64,000 bases of DNA, taken from assembly GCA_036257565.1 (NCBI GenBank), contig DATAFH010000063.1, positions 1 through 64,000 of the forward strand, in the 5' to 3' direction. Of the stretch, positions 44,318 through 52,930 are shown in pieces; position 1 is the stretch's first letter; every line of letters begins with the position of its first letter. Source of the stretch: DASSUW01 sp036257565. Lineage in GTDB: Bacteria > Actinomycetota > Thermoleophilia > Solirubrobacterales > Solirubrobacteraceae. The notes under the pieces are model-generated. The model saw only the letters and a list, made by a program, of their open reading frames with translations, ran no database searches and was not told the DNA's origin. Made by a program: the position numbers and the translations under genes.

Positions 44318-44344
44318 CTACCCGGCCCCGGTCGCGGGTAAAAC
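44318..44344 (-). promoter_or_regulatory. SigB/SigF-type promoter for small membrane protein
   Basis: On the minus strand GTTT (44344-44341) and GGGTAG (44323-44318) are separated by 17 bp. On the plus strand the same gap has GGGTAA (44336-44341) before the HAD gene but no good -35 partner. Confidence 0.55.
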
Positions 44345-44354
44345 GGAGGCTTCC

Positions 44355-45005
44355 ATGAGCGCCGCGGCGATCCTCGACATCGACGGCACGCTCGTCGATA
44401 CGAACTACCACCACACGATCGCGTGGTACCGGGCATTCCGCCAGACCGGCGTGACGCTCCCGCTGTGGCGGATCCATCGGCACATCGGGATGGGTGGCGA
44501 CCAACTCGTGGCGGCCCTCACGAGCGACGCCTTCGAGGCCTCCCACGGCGACGACGTGCGGGCGGCCGAGAAGGTCCTCTACTTCGAGTTGATCGAGGAG
44601 GTCCGCCCGCTCGAGGGCGCGCGCGAGCTGGTCGAGGACCTCAAGCGCGGCGGCCATCCCGTGGTCCTCGCCTCGTCGGCCAAGCCGGAGGAGGTCAGCC
44701 ATTACCTCGAGCTGCTCGACGTCCGGGCGCTGGCCGACGGCTGGACCGACTCGGGGGACGTGGAGCGCACGAAGCCGGAGCCCGACCTCGTCAAGGCCGC
44801 CATCGAGAAGGCGGGCAGCGGCGACGCGGTGATGGTCGGCGATTCGACCTGGGACTGCCTGGCGGCGCGCAGGGCCGGCGTTCAGACGCTCGCCGTCCTC
44901 ACCGGCGGCTTCAGCGAGGGCGAGCTGCGCGAGGCGGGCGCCGCGGCGGTGTTCGCCTCGGTGCAGGAGCTGCGGCAGCGTCTCGGTGAGACGCCGCTCG
45001 CCTGA
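44355..45005 (+). CDS. HAD-superfamily phosphatase (Gph/CbbY-like)
   Basis: A 216-aa HAD hydrolase. Motif I is LDIDGTLVDTNYHH, motif II VVLASSAKPEEVSHYL, motif III has Lys in ERTKPEPDLV, and motif IV is VMVGDSTWDCLAARRAGVQT. The cap domain has HRHIGMGGDQLVAALTSDAF. It dephosphorylates a small phosphosugar or glycolate-type substrate that cannot be identified. ATG 44355 is preceded by GGAGG, unlike the frame start upstream at 44307. Confidence 0.9.
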   Translation: MSAAAILDIDGTLVDTNYHHTIAWYRAFRQTGVTLPLWRIHRHIGMGGDQLVAALTSDAFEASHGDDVRAAEKVLYFELIEEVRPLEGARELVEDLKRGGHPVVLASSAKPEEVSHYLELLDVRALADGWTDSGDVERTKPEPDLVKAAIEKAGSGDAVMVGDSTWDCLAARRAGVQTLAVLTGGFSEGELREAGAAAVFASVQELRQRLGETPLA

Positions 45006-45036
45006 GACCGGCGTCTGGCGCTAGCCTGGGGTGCGG

Positions 45037-45885
45037 GTGGCCGCCTCGCCGCCGAGGCGACGCGCCAGCCCAAGCCTGATGACGCCACGTTTCCCCGAGC
45101 GGCCGGGCGCCGCTGCATCCGAGGCCGAGGCCCCTGGCCTCTCGCGGGCCGAGGAGGATCGGCGTCTGCTGGTGCGCTACCACCGCCAGGGCGACCAGGC
45201 GGCGCGCGAGCAGCTGGTGGAGCGGCTGCTGCCACTGGCGCGGCGGATGGCGCGGCGCTACCGGCGCTCGGACGAGCCGCTCGACGACCTTGTGCAGGTG
45301 GCCACGCTCGGCCTGATCAAGGCGATCGACCGCTTCGATCCCGGTCGCGAGACGGCCTTCTCCTCCTACGCCGTGCCGACCATGCTCGGCGAGCTGAAGC
45401 GCTACTTCCGTGACAACGGATGGGCCGTCCATGTCCCTCGCGGCATGCAGGAGCGCGTCATGCAGGTCGACAACGCGGTCAAGGAGCTCTCGCGCAAGCT
45501 CGGCCGCTCACCGTCGGTCGACGAGATCGGCGCCCAGCTCGACCTCTCCCAGGAGCAGGTCCTGGAGGCGATGGAGGCGGCCTCGGCCTACGACGCGGTG
45601 TCGCTCGAGTCGTACCGCTTCGGCGACGAGGGGGACGGCGAGACGTACGCCGAGTCGATCGGTGAGGAGGACGAGCGCTTCGAGCTCGTGGAGTACGGCG
45701 CGACGATCGCGCCGACGCTCGAGGCGCTCCCGCCGCGCGACCGCACCGTGCTGCACCTGCGGTTCGTCGAGGACCTCACGCAGGCCGAGATCGCCGAGCG
45801 CGTCGGCGTGTCCCAGATGCACGTGTCGCGGCTCATCCGGCGGGCGCTCGAGCGGCTGCGCACGGTCGCCGAGCACTCCGGATAG
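45037..45885 (+). CDS. Second SigB/SigF-family sigma factor
   Basis: About 282 aa. Region 2 reads LVERLLPLARRMARRYRRSD, EPLDDLVQVATLGLIKAIDR, FDPGRETAFSSYAVPTMLGE and LKRYFRDNGWAVHVPRGMQE; region 4 reads FVEDLTQAEIAERVGVSQMH VSRLIRRA. It is clearly a paralogue of the sigma factor at 38181, with an acidic linker (GDEGDGETYAESIGEEDERF) before region 4. TAGCCT (45022-45027) is a -10 box; GTG 45037 would be near-leaderless, while GTG 45031 and ATG 45079 are alternatives. It lies just upstream of the heptose operon. Confidence 0.92.
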   Translation: MAASPPRRRASPSLMTPRFPERPGAAASEAEAPGLSRAEEDRRLLVRYHRQGDQAAREQLVERLLPLARRMARRYRRSDEPLDDLVQVATLGLIKAIDRFDPGRETAFSSYAVPTMLGELKRYFRDNGWAVHVPRGMQERVMQVDNAVKELSRKLGRSPSVDEIGAQLDLSQEQVLEAMEAASAYDAVSLESYRFGDEGDGETYAESIGEEDERFELVEYGATIAPTLEALPPRDRTVLHLRFVEDLTQAEIAERVGVSQMHVSRLIRRALERLRTVAEHSG

Positions 45886-45901
45886 CGGTACGTCATTCGA
45901 A

Positions 45902-45960
45902 GGTCACTTGCGTGACCGGCACCGTTTCCCGAGAGCCACTTCTCGGAGAGCCGCTTCTCG
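45902..45960 (+). promoter_or_regulatory. Repeat-rich leader of the heptose operon
   Basis: GGTCAC-TTGC-GTGACC (45902-45917) is a perfect 6-bp inverted repeat, a candidate operator. Then GAGAGCCACTTCTCG (45931-45945) and GAGAGCCGCTTCTCG (45946-45960) are a 15-bp direct repeat with one mismatch, each unit able to fold (CGAGA / TCTCG). The second unit contains the only ribosome-site-like sequence (GGAGAG, 45945-45950) before the ATG at 45961, so folding could hide it. Confidence 0.5.
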
Positions 45961-47610
45961 ATGGCAAGTGTTCTGGGCGTCAATGCCGTGTTCCACGATC
46001 CTGCCGCGGCGCTCGTCGTCGACGGCCGGACCGTCGCCGCCGCCGAGGAGGAGCGCTTCTCGCGTCGGAAGCACGGCAAGGCGCCGGTCGCCTTCTCGAC
46101 GTGGGAGCTACCCGAGCAGGCGATGGCGTTCTGCCTGTCGGAGGCCGGGCACTCGCCGGGCGACCTGGACGCGGTCGCCTATTCGTATGACCCCGACCTG
46201 GCGCCGTCCGCGAACGGCGACGTCACTGCCTCGGACTGGGAGGGCCTGCGCACGCTCTACGCCCGCCGCGCGCCGCTCTTCCTGCGTACGAGCCTGCCCG
46301 GGCTCGACCCCGAGCGCGTGCGCTGGGTCCCGCACCACGTCGCGCACGCCGCGTCGGCCACCTTCGCGTCGGGTCTCGACCCGTGCGACGTGCTCGTGCT
46401 CGACGGTCGCGGCGAGCGCGCCTCGCACCTCGCCGGCCGCTTTGCCGGCGGCCGACTCGAGACCCTGGCCGTCCAGGAACTGCCGCACTCGCTGGGGCTG
46501 CTCTACGAGGAGCTGACGGCCCACCTCGGCTTCCGCCGCTCCTCGGACGAGTACAAGGTGATGGCGATGGCCTCGTACGGGACGCCGAGGGGGCTCGAGC
46601 GGCTGCGGGAGCTGGTGCGGGCCGACGGCGAGGGCGGGTTCAGCGTCGGCCCGGTGGACTTCAGCGCCTTCGCGCCGCCCCTGGCGCCGGGCGGCGAGTT
46701 CGCGCCCGCCCACGCCGACCTCGCCGCCAGCGTGCAGCGGCGGCTCGAGGAGGTGCTGCTCGACCTGGCGCGCGACCTCCAGGCGCGCACGGGCAACCGC
46801 GCGCTGGTGATGGCCGGCGGCGTGGCGCTCAACTGCGTGGCCAACTCGCGGCTGTGGCGGGAGGGGCCGTACGAGCGGATCTGGGTCCAGCCTGCGTCGG
46901 GCGACGCCGGCACGGCGCTGGGCGCGGCGATGCACGTCGCGGCGTCGCTGGGCGACGAGGTGGCGCCGATGGAGACCGCGGCGCTCGGCCGCGGGTGGGA
47001 CGAGGCGGCGCTCGAGCAGCGCCTGCGGACCGCAGCCGTGGCGTTCGAGCGGCCGGACGACGTGGCAGGCGCCGTGGCCGAGGCGCTGGCGCGCAACGAG
47101 GTCGTCGCATGGTTCCAGGGGCGGTCGGAGTTCGGGCCGCGGGCGCTCGGGCACCGGTCGCTGCTCGCCGACCCGCGCGCCGCCGCCAACCTCGAGCGGC
47201 TCAACGACGTCAAGGGGCGCGAGCAGTTCCGGCCGGTGGCGCCGATGGTGCTCGCCGAGCGGGCGGCGGAGATCTTCGACGGGCCGCTCCCGTCGCCGTT
47301 CATGCTCTTCACCCACGGCGTGCGGCCCGGGTGGGCGGAGCGGATCCCCGCGGTGGTGCACGTCGACGGGACGGCGCGCATCCAGACCGTCGACCGTGCG
47401 GCGGAGCCGGAGGTGGCGCGGATGCTCGAGCGCTTCGAGGCGCTGACCTCCGTACCGGTCGTCGTGAACACGAGCCTCAACACCGCGGGGCGGCCGATGG
47501 TCGACGATCCCCGCGACGCGCTCGAGTGCTTCGGCTCATCGCCGGTCGACCTCCTGGCCATCGGGCCGTTCGTCGTGCGGCGCGCGGCGGCGGGGCAGGC
47601 GGCGGCGTGA
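45961..47610 (+). CDS. NodU/TobZ-type carbamoyltransferase
   Basis: A 549-aa enzyme that transfers a carbamoyl group from carbamoyl phosphate, via carbamoyl-AMP, to a sugar hydroxyl. The Kae1-like domain starts SVLGVNAVFHDPAAALVVDG with EEERFSRRKHGK, has the metal-binding HHVAHAASATFAS and LDGRGERASHLA, then VMAGGVALNCVANSRL. The C-terminal YrdC-like domain has FQGRSEFGPRALGHRSLLAD and VVVNTSLNTAGRPMV. It is the first gene of a nine-gene overlapping operon for heptose activation and transfer. Its acceptor is presumably the sugar made by that operon. Confidence 0.92.
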   Translation: MASVLGVNAVFHDPAAALVVDGRTVAAAEEERFSRRKHGKAPVAFSTWELPEQAMAFCLSEAGHSPGDLDAVAYSYDPDLAPSANGDVTASDWEGLRTLYARRAPLFLRTSLPGLDPERVRWVPHHVAHAASATFASGLDPCDVLVLDGRGERASHLAGRFAGGRLETLAVQELPHSLGLLYEELTAHLGFRRSSDEYKVMAMASYGTPRGLERLRELVRADGEGGFSVGPVDFSAFAPPLAPGGEFAPAHADLAASVQRRLEEVLLDLARDLQARTGNRALVMAGGVALNCVANSRLWREGPYERIWVQPASGDAGTALGAAMHVAASLGDEVAPMETAALGRGWDEAALEQRLRTAAVAFERPDDVAGAVAEALARNEVVAWFQGRSEFGPRALGHRSLLADPRAAANLERLNDVKGREQFRPVAPMVLAERAAEIFDGPLPSPFMLFTHGVRPGWAERIPAVVHVDGTARIQTVDRAAEPEVARMLERFEALTSVPVVVNTSLNTAGRPMVDDPRDALECFGSSPVDLLAIGPFVVRRAAAGQAAA

Positions 47611-49154
47611 GCTACGAGGTCGTGGTGCCGTCGTGCGGGCGGCCGTGCCTAGAGGCGCTGCTCCCCGCGCTCGCGGCCGGCGACGGGCCGCTCCCCGAGC
47701 GCGTGCTGCTCGTCGACGACCGGTCCGACCGCTCGACGCCGCTGGTGGCGCCGCGGCACCTCGGCGCGCTGCGCGTCGAGGTGGTCGCGGGCAAGGCACG
47801 GGGGCCGGCGGCGGCGCGGAACCGCGGCTGGCGCGCAGCGCGCGCCGAGTGGGTCGCGTTCCTCGACGACGACGTGATCCCGCCGCCGGGATGGCGCGCC
47901 GCGCTCGCCGCGGACCTTGCGGGGTCGCCGGCGGGGGTGGGCGGATCGCAGGGACGGATCCGCGTGCCGCTGCCGCGCCATCGCCGTCCGACGGACTGGG
48001 AGCGCAACGTCGCGGGGCTCGAGCATGCGCGCTGGGCGACGGCCGACATGGCCTACCGCCGGGAGGCGCTGGCATCGGTCGGCGGGTTCGACGAGCGCTT
48101 CCCGCGGGCCTACCGCGAGGACGCCGACCTCGGCCTGCGGCTGGTCGAGGCCGGTTGGTCGCTCGTCGAGGGCCGCCGGAGCGTGCTGCACCCGGTCGGC
48201 CCCGCTCCGGCCTCGGTGTCGCTGGCCAAGCAGGCCGGCAACGCCGACGACGTGCTGATGCGCCGGGTGCACGGGCGCGGCTGGCGCGAGCGCGCCGGCG
48301 TGCCGCACGGCCGCCGGCCGCGGCATCTGGCGACGGCTGCCGCCGGCATTGCGTCGCTCTCCCTCGCGGCCTCCCGGCGCATGAGACCGGTGGCAGCCGC
48401 GGCCGGCGCCGCGTGGCTCGCCGGCACGGCCGAGCTGGCGTGGGCGCGCATCGCGCCCGGCCCGCGGACGCGCGGCGAGGCGCTCATGATGGGGTGGACG
48501 AGCGTGCTGATGCCGTTCGTTGCATCGGCGTGGTGGCTGCGCGGGCTCGCGCGGCGGCCCGGGCGCGAGCCCGTCCCGCCCCCGCAGGCTGTGCTCTTCG
48601 ACCGCGACGGGACGCTGGCGGTCGACGTGCCCTACAACGGGGACCCGTCGCGGGTCGAGCCGATGCCGGGCGCGGTCGCGGCCCTCGAGCGCCTGCGCGA
48701 GGCGGGCATCCCGACGGCGGTGGTCTCGAACCAGAGCGGCGTGGCGCGCGGGCTGCTCGAACCGCACGAGGTGGAGGCGGTCAACGCGCGGCTGGGCGCG
48801 CTGCTCGGGCCGCTCGGCCCGGTCGAGTGGTGCCCGCACGGCCCTGGGGAGGGCTGCGGGTGCCGCAAACCGGCTCCCGGGCTCGTGCTGCGAGCCGCGG
48901 AGCGGCTGGGGGTGAACCCCCGGCGGTGCGCGGTGGTGGGGGACATCGGGGCCGACGTCGAGGCGGCGCGGGCGGCGGGCGCGCGCGGCATCCTCGTGCC
49001 CACGCCCCGCACGCGGCTCGAGGAGATCGAGGCGGCGGACGAGGTGGCTGCCGACCTCGAGCGGGCGATCGATCTGCTGCTCGACGGCCGGCGCGCCGGC
49101 GATCCGGTGCCCGTGCCGCTGGTGGACCGCCGGTTGCAGGTGGTGGGCGCATGA
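47607..49154 (+). CDS. GT2 glycosyltransferase fused to GmhB-type HAD-IIIA phosphatase
   Basis: A 515-aa two-enzyme fusion. Residues 1 to about 225 are a family 2 glycosyltransferase (VLLVDDRSDRSTPLV, ARGPAAARNRGWRAA, the metal-binding FLDDDVIPP at 85-93, and YREDADLGLRLVEAGW). Residues about 240-310 contain two hydrophobic helices. Residues about 327-490 are a HAD-IIIA phosphatase: FDRDGTLAVDVPYNGDPSRV (Asp332, Asp334), VVSNQSGVARG (374-380), a zinc site Cys409-x-His411...Cys417-x-Cys419, and VVGDIGADVEAA. This matches D,D-heptose 1,7-bisphosphate phosphatase (GmhB). The GTG start overlaps the upstream stop. The joining of both activities in one protein is unusual. Confidence 0.9.
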   Translation: MSYEVVVPSCGRPCLEALLPALAAGDGPLPERVLLVDDRSDRSTPLVAPRHLGALRVEVVAGKARGPAAARNRGWRAARAEWVAFLDDDVIPPPGWRAALAADLAGSPAGVGGSQGRIRVPLPRHRRPTDWERNVAGLEHARWATADMAYRREALASVGGFDERFPRAYREDADLGLRLVEAGWSLVEGRRSVLHPVGPAPASVSLAKQAGNADDVLMRRVHGRGWRERAGVPHGRRPRHLATAAAGIASLSLAASRRMRPVAAAAGAAWLAGTAELAWARIAPGPRTRGEALMMGWTSVLMPFVASAWWLRGLARRPGREPVPPPQAVLFDRDGTLAVDVPYNGDPSRVEPMPGAVAALERLREAGIPTAVVSNQSGVARGLLEPHEVEAVNARLGALLGPLGPVEWCPHGPGEGCGCRKPAPGLVLRAAERLGVNPRRCAVVGDIGADVEAARAAGARGILVPTPRTRLEEIEAADEVAADLERAIDLLLDGRRAGDPVPVPLVDRRLQVVGA

Positions 49155-50155
49155 CGCGCGTGCTCGCCGTCCGGCTCGACAACGAGGGCGACGTCCTGCT
49201 CGCGGGTCCGGCGATCCGCGCGCTGGCCGCAGGTGCCGAGCACCTCACGCTGCTGTGCGGGCCGCGCGGGCGGCAGGCGGCGGCGATGCTGCCGGGTGTC
49301 GACGACGCCCTCGTCTGGCGGGCGCCGTGGATCGATCCCGAGCCCGACCCCGTCGACCGCGCTGCGGTCGAGGCGCTGGTGCAGCGCGTCGCCGCCGTGC
49401 GCGCCGACCGGGCCGTCATCTTCGGCTCGTTCCACCAGAGCCCGCTGCCCACGGCGCTGGTCCTGCGCATGGCGGGGGTCCCGTGGATCGCCGCCACGTC
49501 GGTCGACTACCCGGGCTCGCTGCTCGACCTCCGGCACCGGATCGACGACGACGTACACGAGGTCGAGCGCGCGCTCGACCTCGTCGAGACCGCGGGGTTC
49601 GCGGTGCCGCCGGGGGACGAGGGGCAGCTCCGGGTCACTGGCGTGGCGCCGAGCCCGATCGAGCAGCCGTACGTCGTCGTGCACCCTGGCGCCTCCGTCC
49701 CCGCCCGTGGGTGGCCGCCCGAGCGCCACGCCGAGCTCGTCGACGCGCTCGTCGCCACCGGGCGCCGCGTGGTCGTCACCGGCGCGCCGTCCGAGCGCGC
49801 CCTGACCGCGCAGGTCGCCGGGCCGGCAGCGGTCGATCTGGGCGGTCTGACGGATTTCCCCGGTCTGGCGGGCGTGCTTGCGGGAGCGGAGGTCGTCGTC
49901 GTGGGCAACACGGGGCCGGCGCATCTCGCGGCGGCCGTGGGCACGCCGGTGGTGTCGCTGTTCGCGCCGACGGTCCCCGCCGTGCGCTGGCGCCCGTGGC
50001 GAGTGCCGCACGAACTGCTCTTTGTCGACGTCCCGTGCGCCGGCTGCCGCGCCCGGCGGTGCCCCGTCCCCGGCCATCCGTGCCTCGGCGGGGTCGAGGT
50101 CGCGGACGTGCTCTCGGCCGCCGAGAGAGTGGCTCGAACCCCGGTGCTGCTGTGA
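49151..50155 (+). CDS. GT9 heptosyltransferase-like glycosyltransferase
   Basis: A 334-aa GT-B fold enzyme of family 9, to which ADP-heptose:LPS heptosyltransferases belong. The N-terminal domain is RVLAVRLDNEGDVLLAGPAI, RALAAGAEHLTLLCG. The nucleotide-binding domain is YVVVHPGASVPARGWPPERH, LTDFPGLAGVLAGAEVVVVG, NTGPAHLAAAVGTPVVSLFA. A cysteine cluster near the end (CAGCRARRCPVPGHPC) is extra and could bind a metal. The ATG overlaps the upstream stop (ATGA). It would transfer a heptose made by GmhA/HldE/GmhB of the same operon. Confidence 0.88.
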   Translation: MTRVLAVRLDNEGDVLLAGPAIRALAAGAEHLTLLCGPRGRQAAAMLPGVDDALVWRAPWIDPEPDPVDRAAVEALVQRVAAVRADRAVIFGSFHQSPLPTALVLRMAGVPWIAATSVDYPGSLLDLRHRIDDDVHEVERALDLVETAGFAVPPGDEGQLRVTGVAPSPIEQPYVVVHPGASVPARGWPPERHAELVDALVATGRRVVVTGAPSERALTAQVAGPAAVDLGGLTDFPGLAGVLAGAEVVVVGNTGPAHLAAAVGTPVVSLFAPTVPAVRWRPWRVPHELLFVDVPCAGCRARRCPVPGHPCLGGVEVADVLSAAERVARTPVLL

Positions 50156-51087
50156 GGGTCCTGCTCTGGCACGTGCACGGCGCCTGGACGACCGCGTTCG
50201 TCCACGGCAAGCACGAGTACACGGTGCCCGTGGTCGCCGACCGCGGCCCGGACGGCGTCGGCATCGCGCGAACCTACTCCTGGCCCGACGGCGTCCGCGA
50301 GCTGCCGCCCGACCGGCTGCGCGACGAGGAGTTCGACGTGGTCGTACTCCAGCGCCCGCACGAGCTCGAGCGGCTCGCCGAGGCGTGGCTCGGCCCCCGG
50401 CCTGGCCGCGACCTGCCGGCCGTCTACGTCGAGCACAACGCGCCGCAGGGTCGGATCTCCGAGATGCGCCATCCGGCCGCCGACCGCCCCGACCTCGTGC
50501 TCGTCCACGTGACCCACTTCAACGCGCTGTTCTGGGACGCCGGCTCGACGCCGACCCGCGTCGTCGAGCACGGGATCGTCGATCCCGGGGTGCGCTACAC
50601 GGGCGAGCTTCCCCGCGCTGCGGTGGTCATCAACGAGGCGCGCCGCCGTGCGCGCGTGACCGGCACCGACCTGCTCGACCGGTTCGCGGAGGCGGCCCCG
50701 CTCGATCTCTTCGGCATGGACGCCGGGAGCCTCGGCGGCGTCGAGGACCTGCCGCAGGACGACCTGCACGACGAGATCGCACGCCGGCGCGTGTACCTGC
50801 ATCCGATCCGGTGGACGTCGCTCGGGCTCTCGCTGCTGGAGGCGATGCATCTGGGCATGCCGGTGGTCGCGCTCGGGACCACTGAAGCGCACGAGGCGGT
50901 CCCGGCTGAGGCCGGCACGGTGTCGACGCGGCTCGACGTGCTCGAGGACGCGGTCCGCCGCCTGGTGGCGGACCCCGCCGAGGCGCGCGACCGCGGCGCC
51001 GCCGCCCGGGCCGCCGCGCTCGAGCGGTATGGCCTTGAGCGCTTCCTGGCTGACTGGGACGACGTCCTGGACGGCGTGGCCTCATGA
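50152..51087 (+). CDS. GT4-like glycosyltransferase
   Basis: A 311-aa GT-B enzyme. The N-terminus RVLLWHVHGAWTTAFVHGKH and DLPAVYVEHNAPQGRISEMR bind acceptor; the C-terminal half has LHPIRWTSLGLSLLEAMHLG, MPVVALGTTEAHEAVPAEAG, the usual donor-binding Glu in SLLEAM. The chain is shorter than most GT4 proteins. Its GTG overlaps the stop of the GT9 gene. Donor and acceptor are unknown; the setting suggests one of the sugars of the heptose-containing glycan. Confidence 0.85.
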   Translation: MRVLLWHVHGAWTTAFVHGKHEYTVPVVADRGPDGVGIARTYSWPDGVRELPPDRLRDEEFDVVVLQRPHELERLAEAWLGPRPGRDLPAVYVEHNAPQGRISEMRHPAADRPDLVLVHVTHFNALFWDAGSTPTRVVEHGIVDPGVRYTGELPRAAVVINEARRRARVTGTDLLDRFAEAAPLDLFGMDAGSLGGVEDLPQDDLHDEIARRRVYLHPIRWTSLGLSLLEAMHLGMPVVALGTTEAHEAVPAEAGTVSTRLDVLEDAVRRLVADPAEARDRGAAARAAALERYGLERFLADWDDVLDGVAS

Positions 51088-52325
51088 GAATCGCAATGGT
51101 CTCCGAGCACGCGAGCCCGCTGGCCGTCCTCGGTGGCGTGGACGCGGGCGGGCAGAACGTGCACGTGGCGTCGCTTGCGTGCGCGATCGCGCGGCGCGGC
51201 GACTCGGTCGTGGTGCACACCCGCCGCGACGCCGCCTCGCTGGCGTGCCGCGTGCCGCTCGCTCCCGGCGTCGTCGTCGACCACGTCACCGCCGGCCCTC
51301 CGGTCGTGCTGCCGAAGGACGAGCTGCTTCCGCACATGGAGGCGTTCGCCGACGACCTGCGCGTGCAGTGGACGGCCGAGCGCCCGGACGTGGTGCATGC
51401 GCACTTCTGGATGTCGGGCCTGGCGGCGCTGTGGGCGGCACGCGACCTCGGCATCCCGGTCGCCCACACGTTCCATGCGCTGGGCACGGTGAAGCGGCGC
51501 CATCAGGGCGACAAGGACACGAGCCCGCGGGAGCGCCTGAGGCTCGAGGCGTGGATCGGCGCGGAGGTCGACCGAGTGGTCGCGACGTGCACGGACGAGG
51601 TCTTCGAGCTGCTGCGCATGGGCGCCAACCGGCGTCGCATCACGGTCATCCCGTGCGGCGTCGACCTCGAGCGCTTCACGGCGTCAGGCCCGGCCGAGCC
51701 GAGGGCGCCGGGCGTGCCGCGGCTCGTGGCCGCCTGCCGGCTGGTCGAGCGCAAGGGGATCGGCGACGCCGTGACCGCGCTCGCCGAGCTGCCCGGCGCC
51801 GAGCTGCACGTGGCGGGCGGCCCCGACGCCTCGGAGCTCGACCACGATCCGGAGGCGCGGCGCCTGCGCGCGCTCGCCGCTGAGGCGGGAGTCGAGGATC
51901 GGCTCATCCTGCGCGGCCGCGTGGAGCGGGACGAGATGCCGCCGCTGCTGCGCTCCGCCGACGTCGTCGTGTGCGCGCCCTGGTACGAGCCGTTCGGGAT
52001 CGTGCCTCTGGAGGCGATGGCCTGCGGCGCGCCGGTGGTGGCGACCGCGGTCGGTGGGCAGATCGACTCCGTGGTCCACGGCGTGACGGGCGTGCACGTG
52101 CCGCCCCGAGACCCGGCCGCCCTCGCCGCCGCGCTGCGCGAGCTGCTCGCCGACGGCCCTCGCCGAGCGGAGCTCAGCCGCCAGGGCCGCCTCCGCGCCC
52201 GGCGGCTCTACGCCTTCGACCGCATAGCCGCCGCGACGCGAGAGGTCTACGAGGAGCTCACGGCCGGCCGCCGCACGCGCCGCGTCGCGCGCCGGGTGGG
52301 TCATCGGCGGGAGGTCGGCGCATGA
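51084..52325 (+). CDS. GT4 glycosyltransferase (MshA-like)
   Basis: A 413-aa GT4 enzyme. The acceptor domain begins RIAMVSEHASPLAVLGGVDA GGQNVHVASLACAIARRG, typical of glycosyltransferases in the sucrose-synthase/MshA group, with DVVHAHFWMSGLAALWAARD and VAHTFHALGTVKRRHQGDKD. The donor domain has ITVIPCGVDLERFTASG, LVAACRLVERKGIGDAVTAL and the E-x7-E motif in EPFGIVPLEAMACGAPVVAT. A basic tail follows. Overlaps both neighbours by 4 bp. Donor and acceptor are not predictable. Confidence 0.92.
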   Translation: MRIAMVSEHASPLAVLGGVDAGGQNVHVASLACAIARRGDSVVVHTRRDAASLACRVPLAPGVVVDHVTAGPPVVLPKDELLPHMEAFADDLRVQWTAERPDVVHAHFWMSGLAALWAARDLGIPVAHTFHALGTVKRRHQGDKDTSPRERLRLEAWIGAEVDRVVATCTDEVFELLRMGANRRRITVIPCGVDLERFTASGPAEPRAPGVPRLVAACRLVERKGIGDAVTALAELPGAELHVAGGPDASELDHDPEARRLRALAAEAGVEDRLILRGRVERDEMPPLLRSADVVVCAPWYEPFGIVPLEAMACGAPVVATAVGGQIDSVVHGVTGVHVPPRDPAALAAALRELLADGPRRAELSRQGRLRARRLYAFDRIAAATREVYEELTAGRRTRRVARRVGHRREVGA

Positions 52326-52930
52326 GCGTCCCTGTCTCGCGCCCGCCGGCCGGGCGCCGTCACCTCGCGGAGCTGACCGAGCCGCTCGCGGCGCTGAGCG
52401 CCGACGCGCCGCGGCTCGAGCTCTGGGGCCGCCGGCTGGCGGGGGTGCTCGTGCGCGGGGGGAGGCTGCTTGCGGCCGGCAACGGCGGCTCGGCGTCGCA
52501 GGCCCAGCACCTGACGTCCGAGCTCGTCGGCCGCTATCGCGACGACCGGCCGCCGTTCAGCGCGATCGCGCTGTGCACGGAAGGATCCGCGCTGACCGCG
52601 ATCGGCAACGACTACGGGATCGGGGAGGTCTTCGCCCGCCAGGTCCGCGGCCACGGCCGGCCGGACGACGTGCTCGTTGCGCTTTCGACCTCGGGCCGGT
52701 CCGCGAACGTGCTCGCCGCCGTCGACGCCGCACACGAAGGCGGCCTCGAGACGTGGGCGCTCACCGGCCGGCCCGGCAACCCGCTCGCGCGGCGCTGCCA
52801 CGACGCGCTGTGCGTGGACTCCCCGCACACCGCGACGATCCAGGAGATCCATCTGATCGCGATCCACCTGCTGTGCGCCGCGGTCGACGACGCGCTGGCC
52901 CACCTGTTGCTGGACGGGGTTGGACCGTGA
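52322..52930 (+). CDS. gmhA: Sedoheptulose-7-phosphate isomerase
   Basis: A 202-aa SIS-domain enzyme converting sedoheptulose 7-phosphate to D-glycero-D-manno-heptose 7-phosphate, the first step of heptose activation. The substrate loop is AAGNGGSASQAQHLTSELVG R; the zinc and catalytic residues His63, Glu67, Gln174 and His182 lie exactly two positions after E. coli GmhA (61, 65, 172, 180). The second loop is ALSTSGRSANVLAAV (122-125 STSG) and IQEIHLIAIHLLC holds the last two ligands. The ATG overlaps the upstream stop. All GmhA catalytic residues are present, so activity is expected. Confidence 0.93.
   Translation: MSVPVSRPPAGRRHLAELTEPLAALSADAPRLELWGRRLAGVLVRGGRLLAAGNGGSASQAQHLTSELVGRYRDDRPPFSAIALCTEGSALTAIGNDYGIGEVFARQVRGHGRPDDVLVALSTSGRSANVLAAVDAAHEGGLETWALTGRPGNPLARRCHDALCVDSPHTATIQEIHLIAIHLLCAAVDDALAHLLLDGVGP

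Noticed and set aside
46383..47606. A long plus-strand frame overlapping the carbamoyltransferase gene and joined to the GT2 gene
   Set aside because: Only the part from 47607 shows domains; before that the frame is Arg/Ala-rich and out of frame with the carbamoyltransferase.
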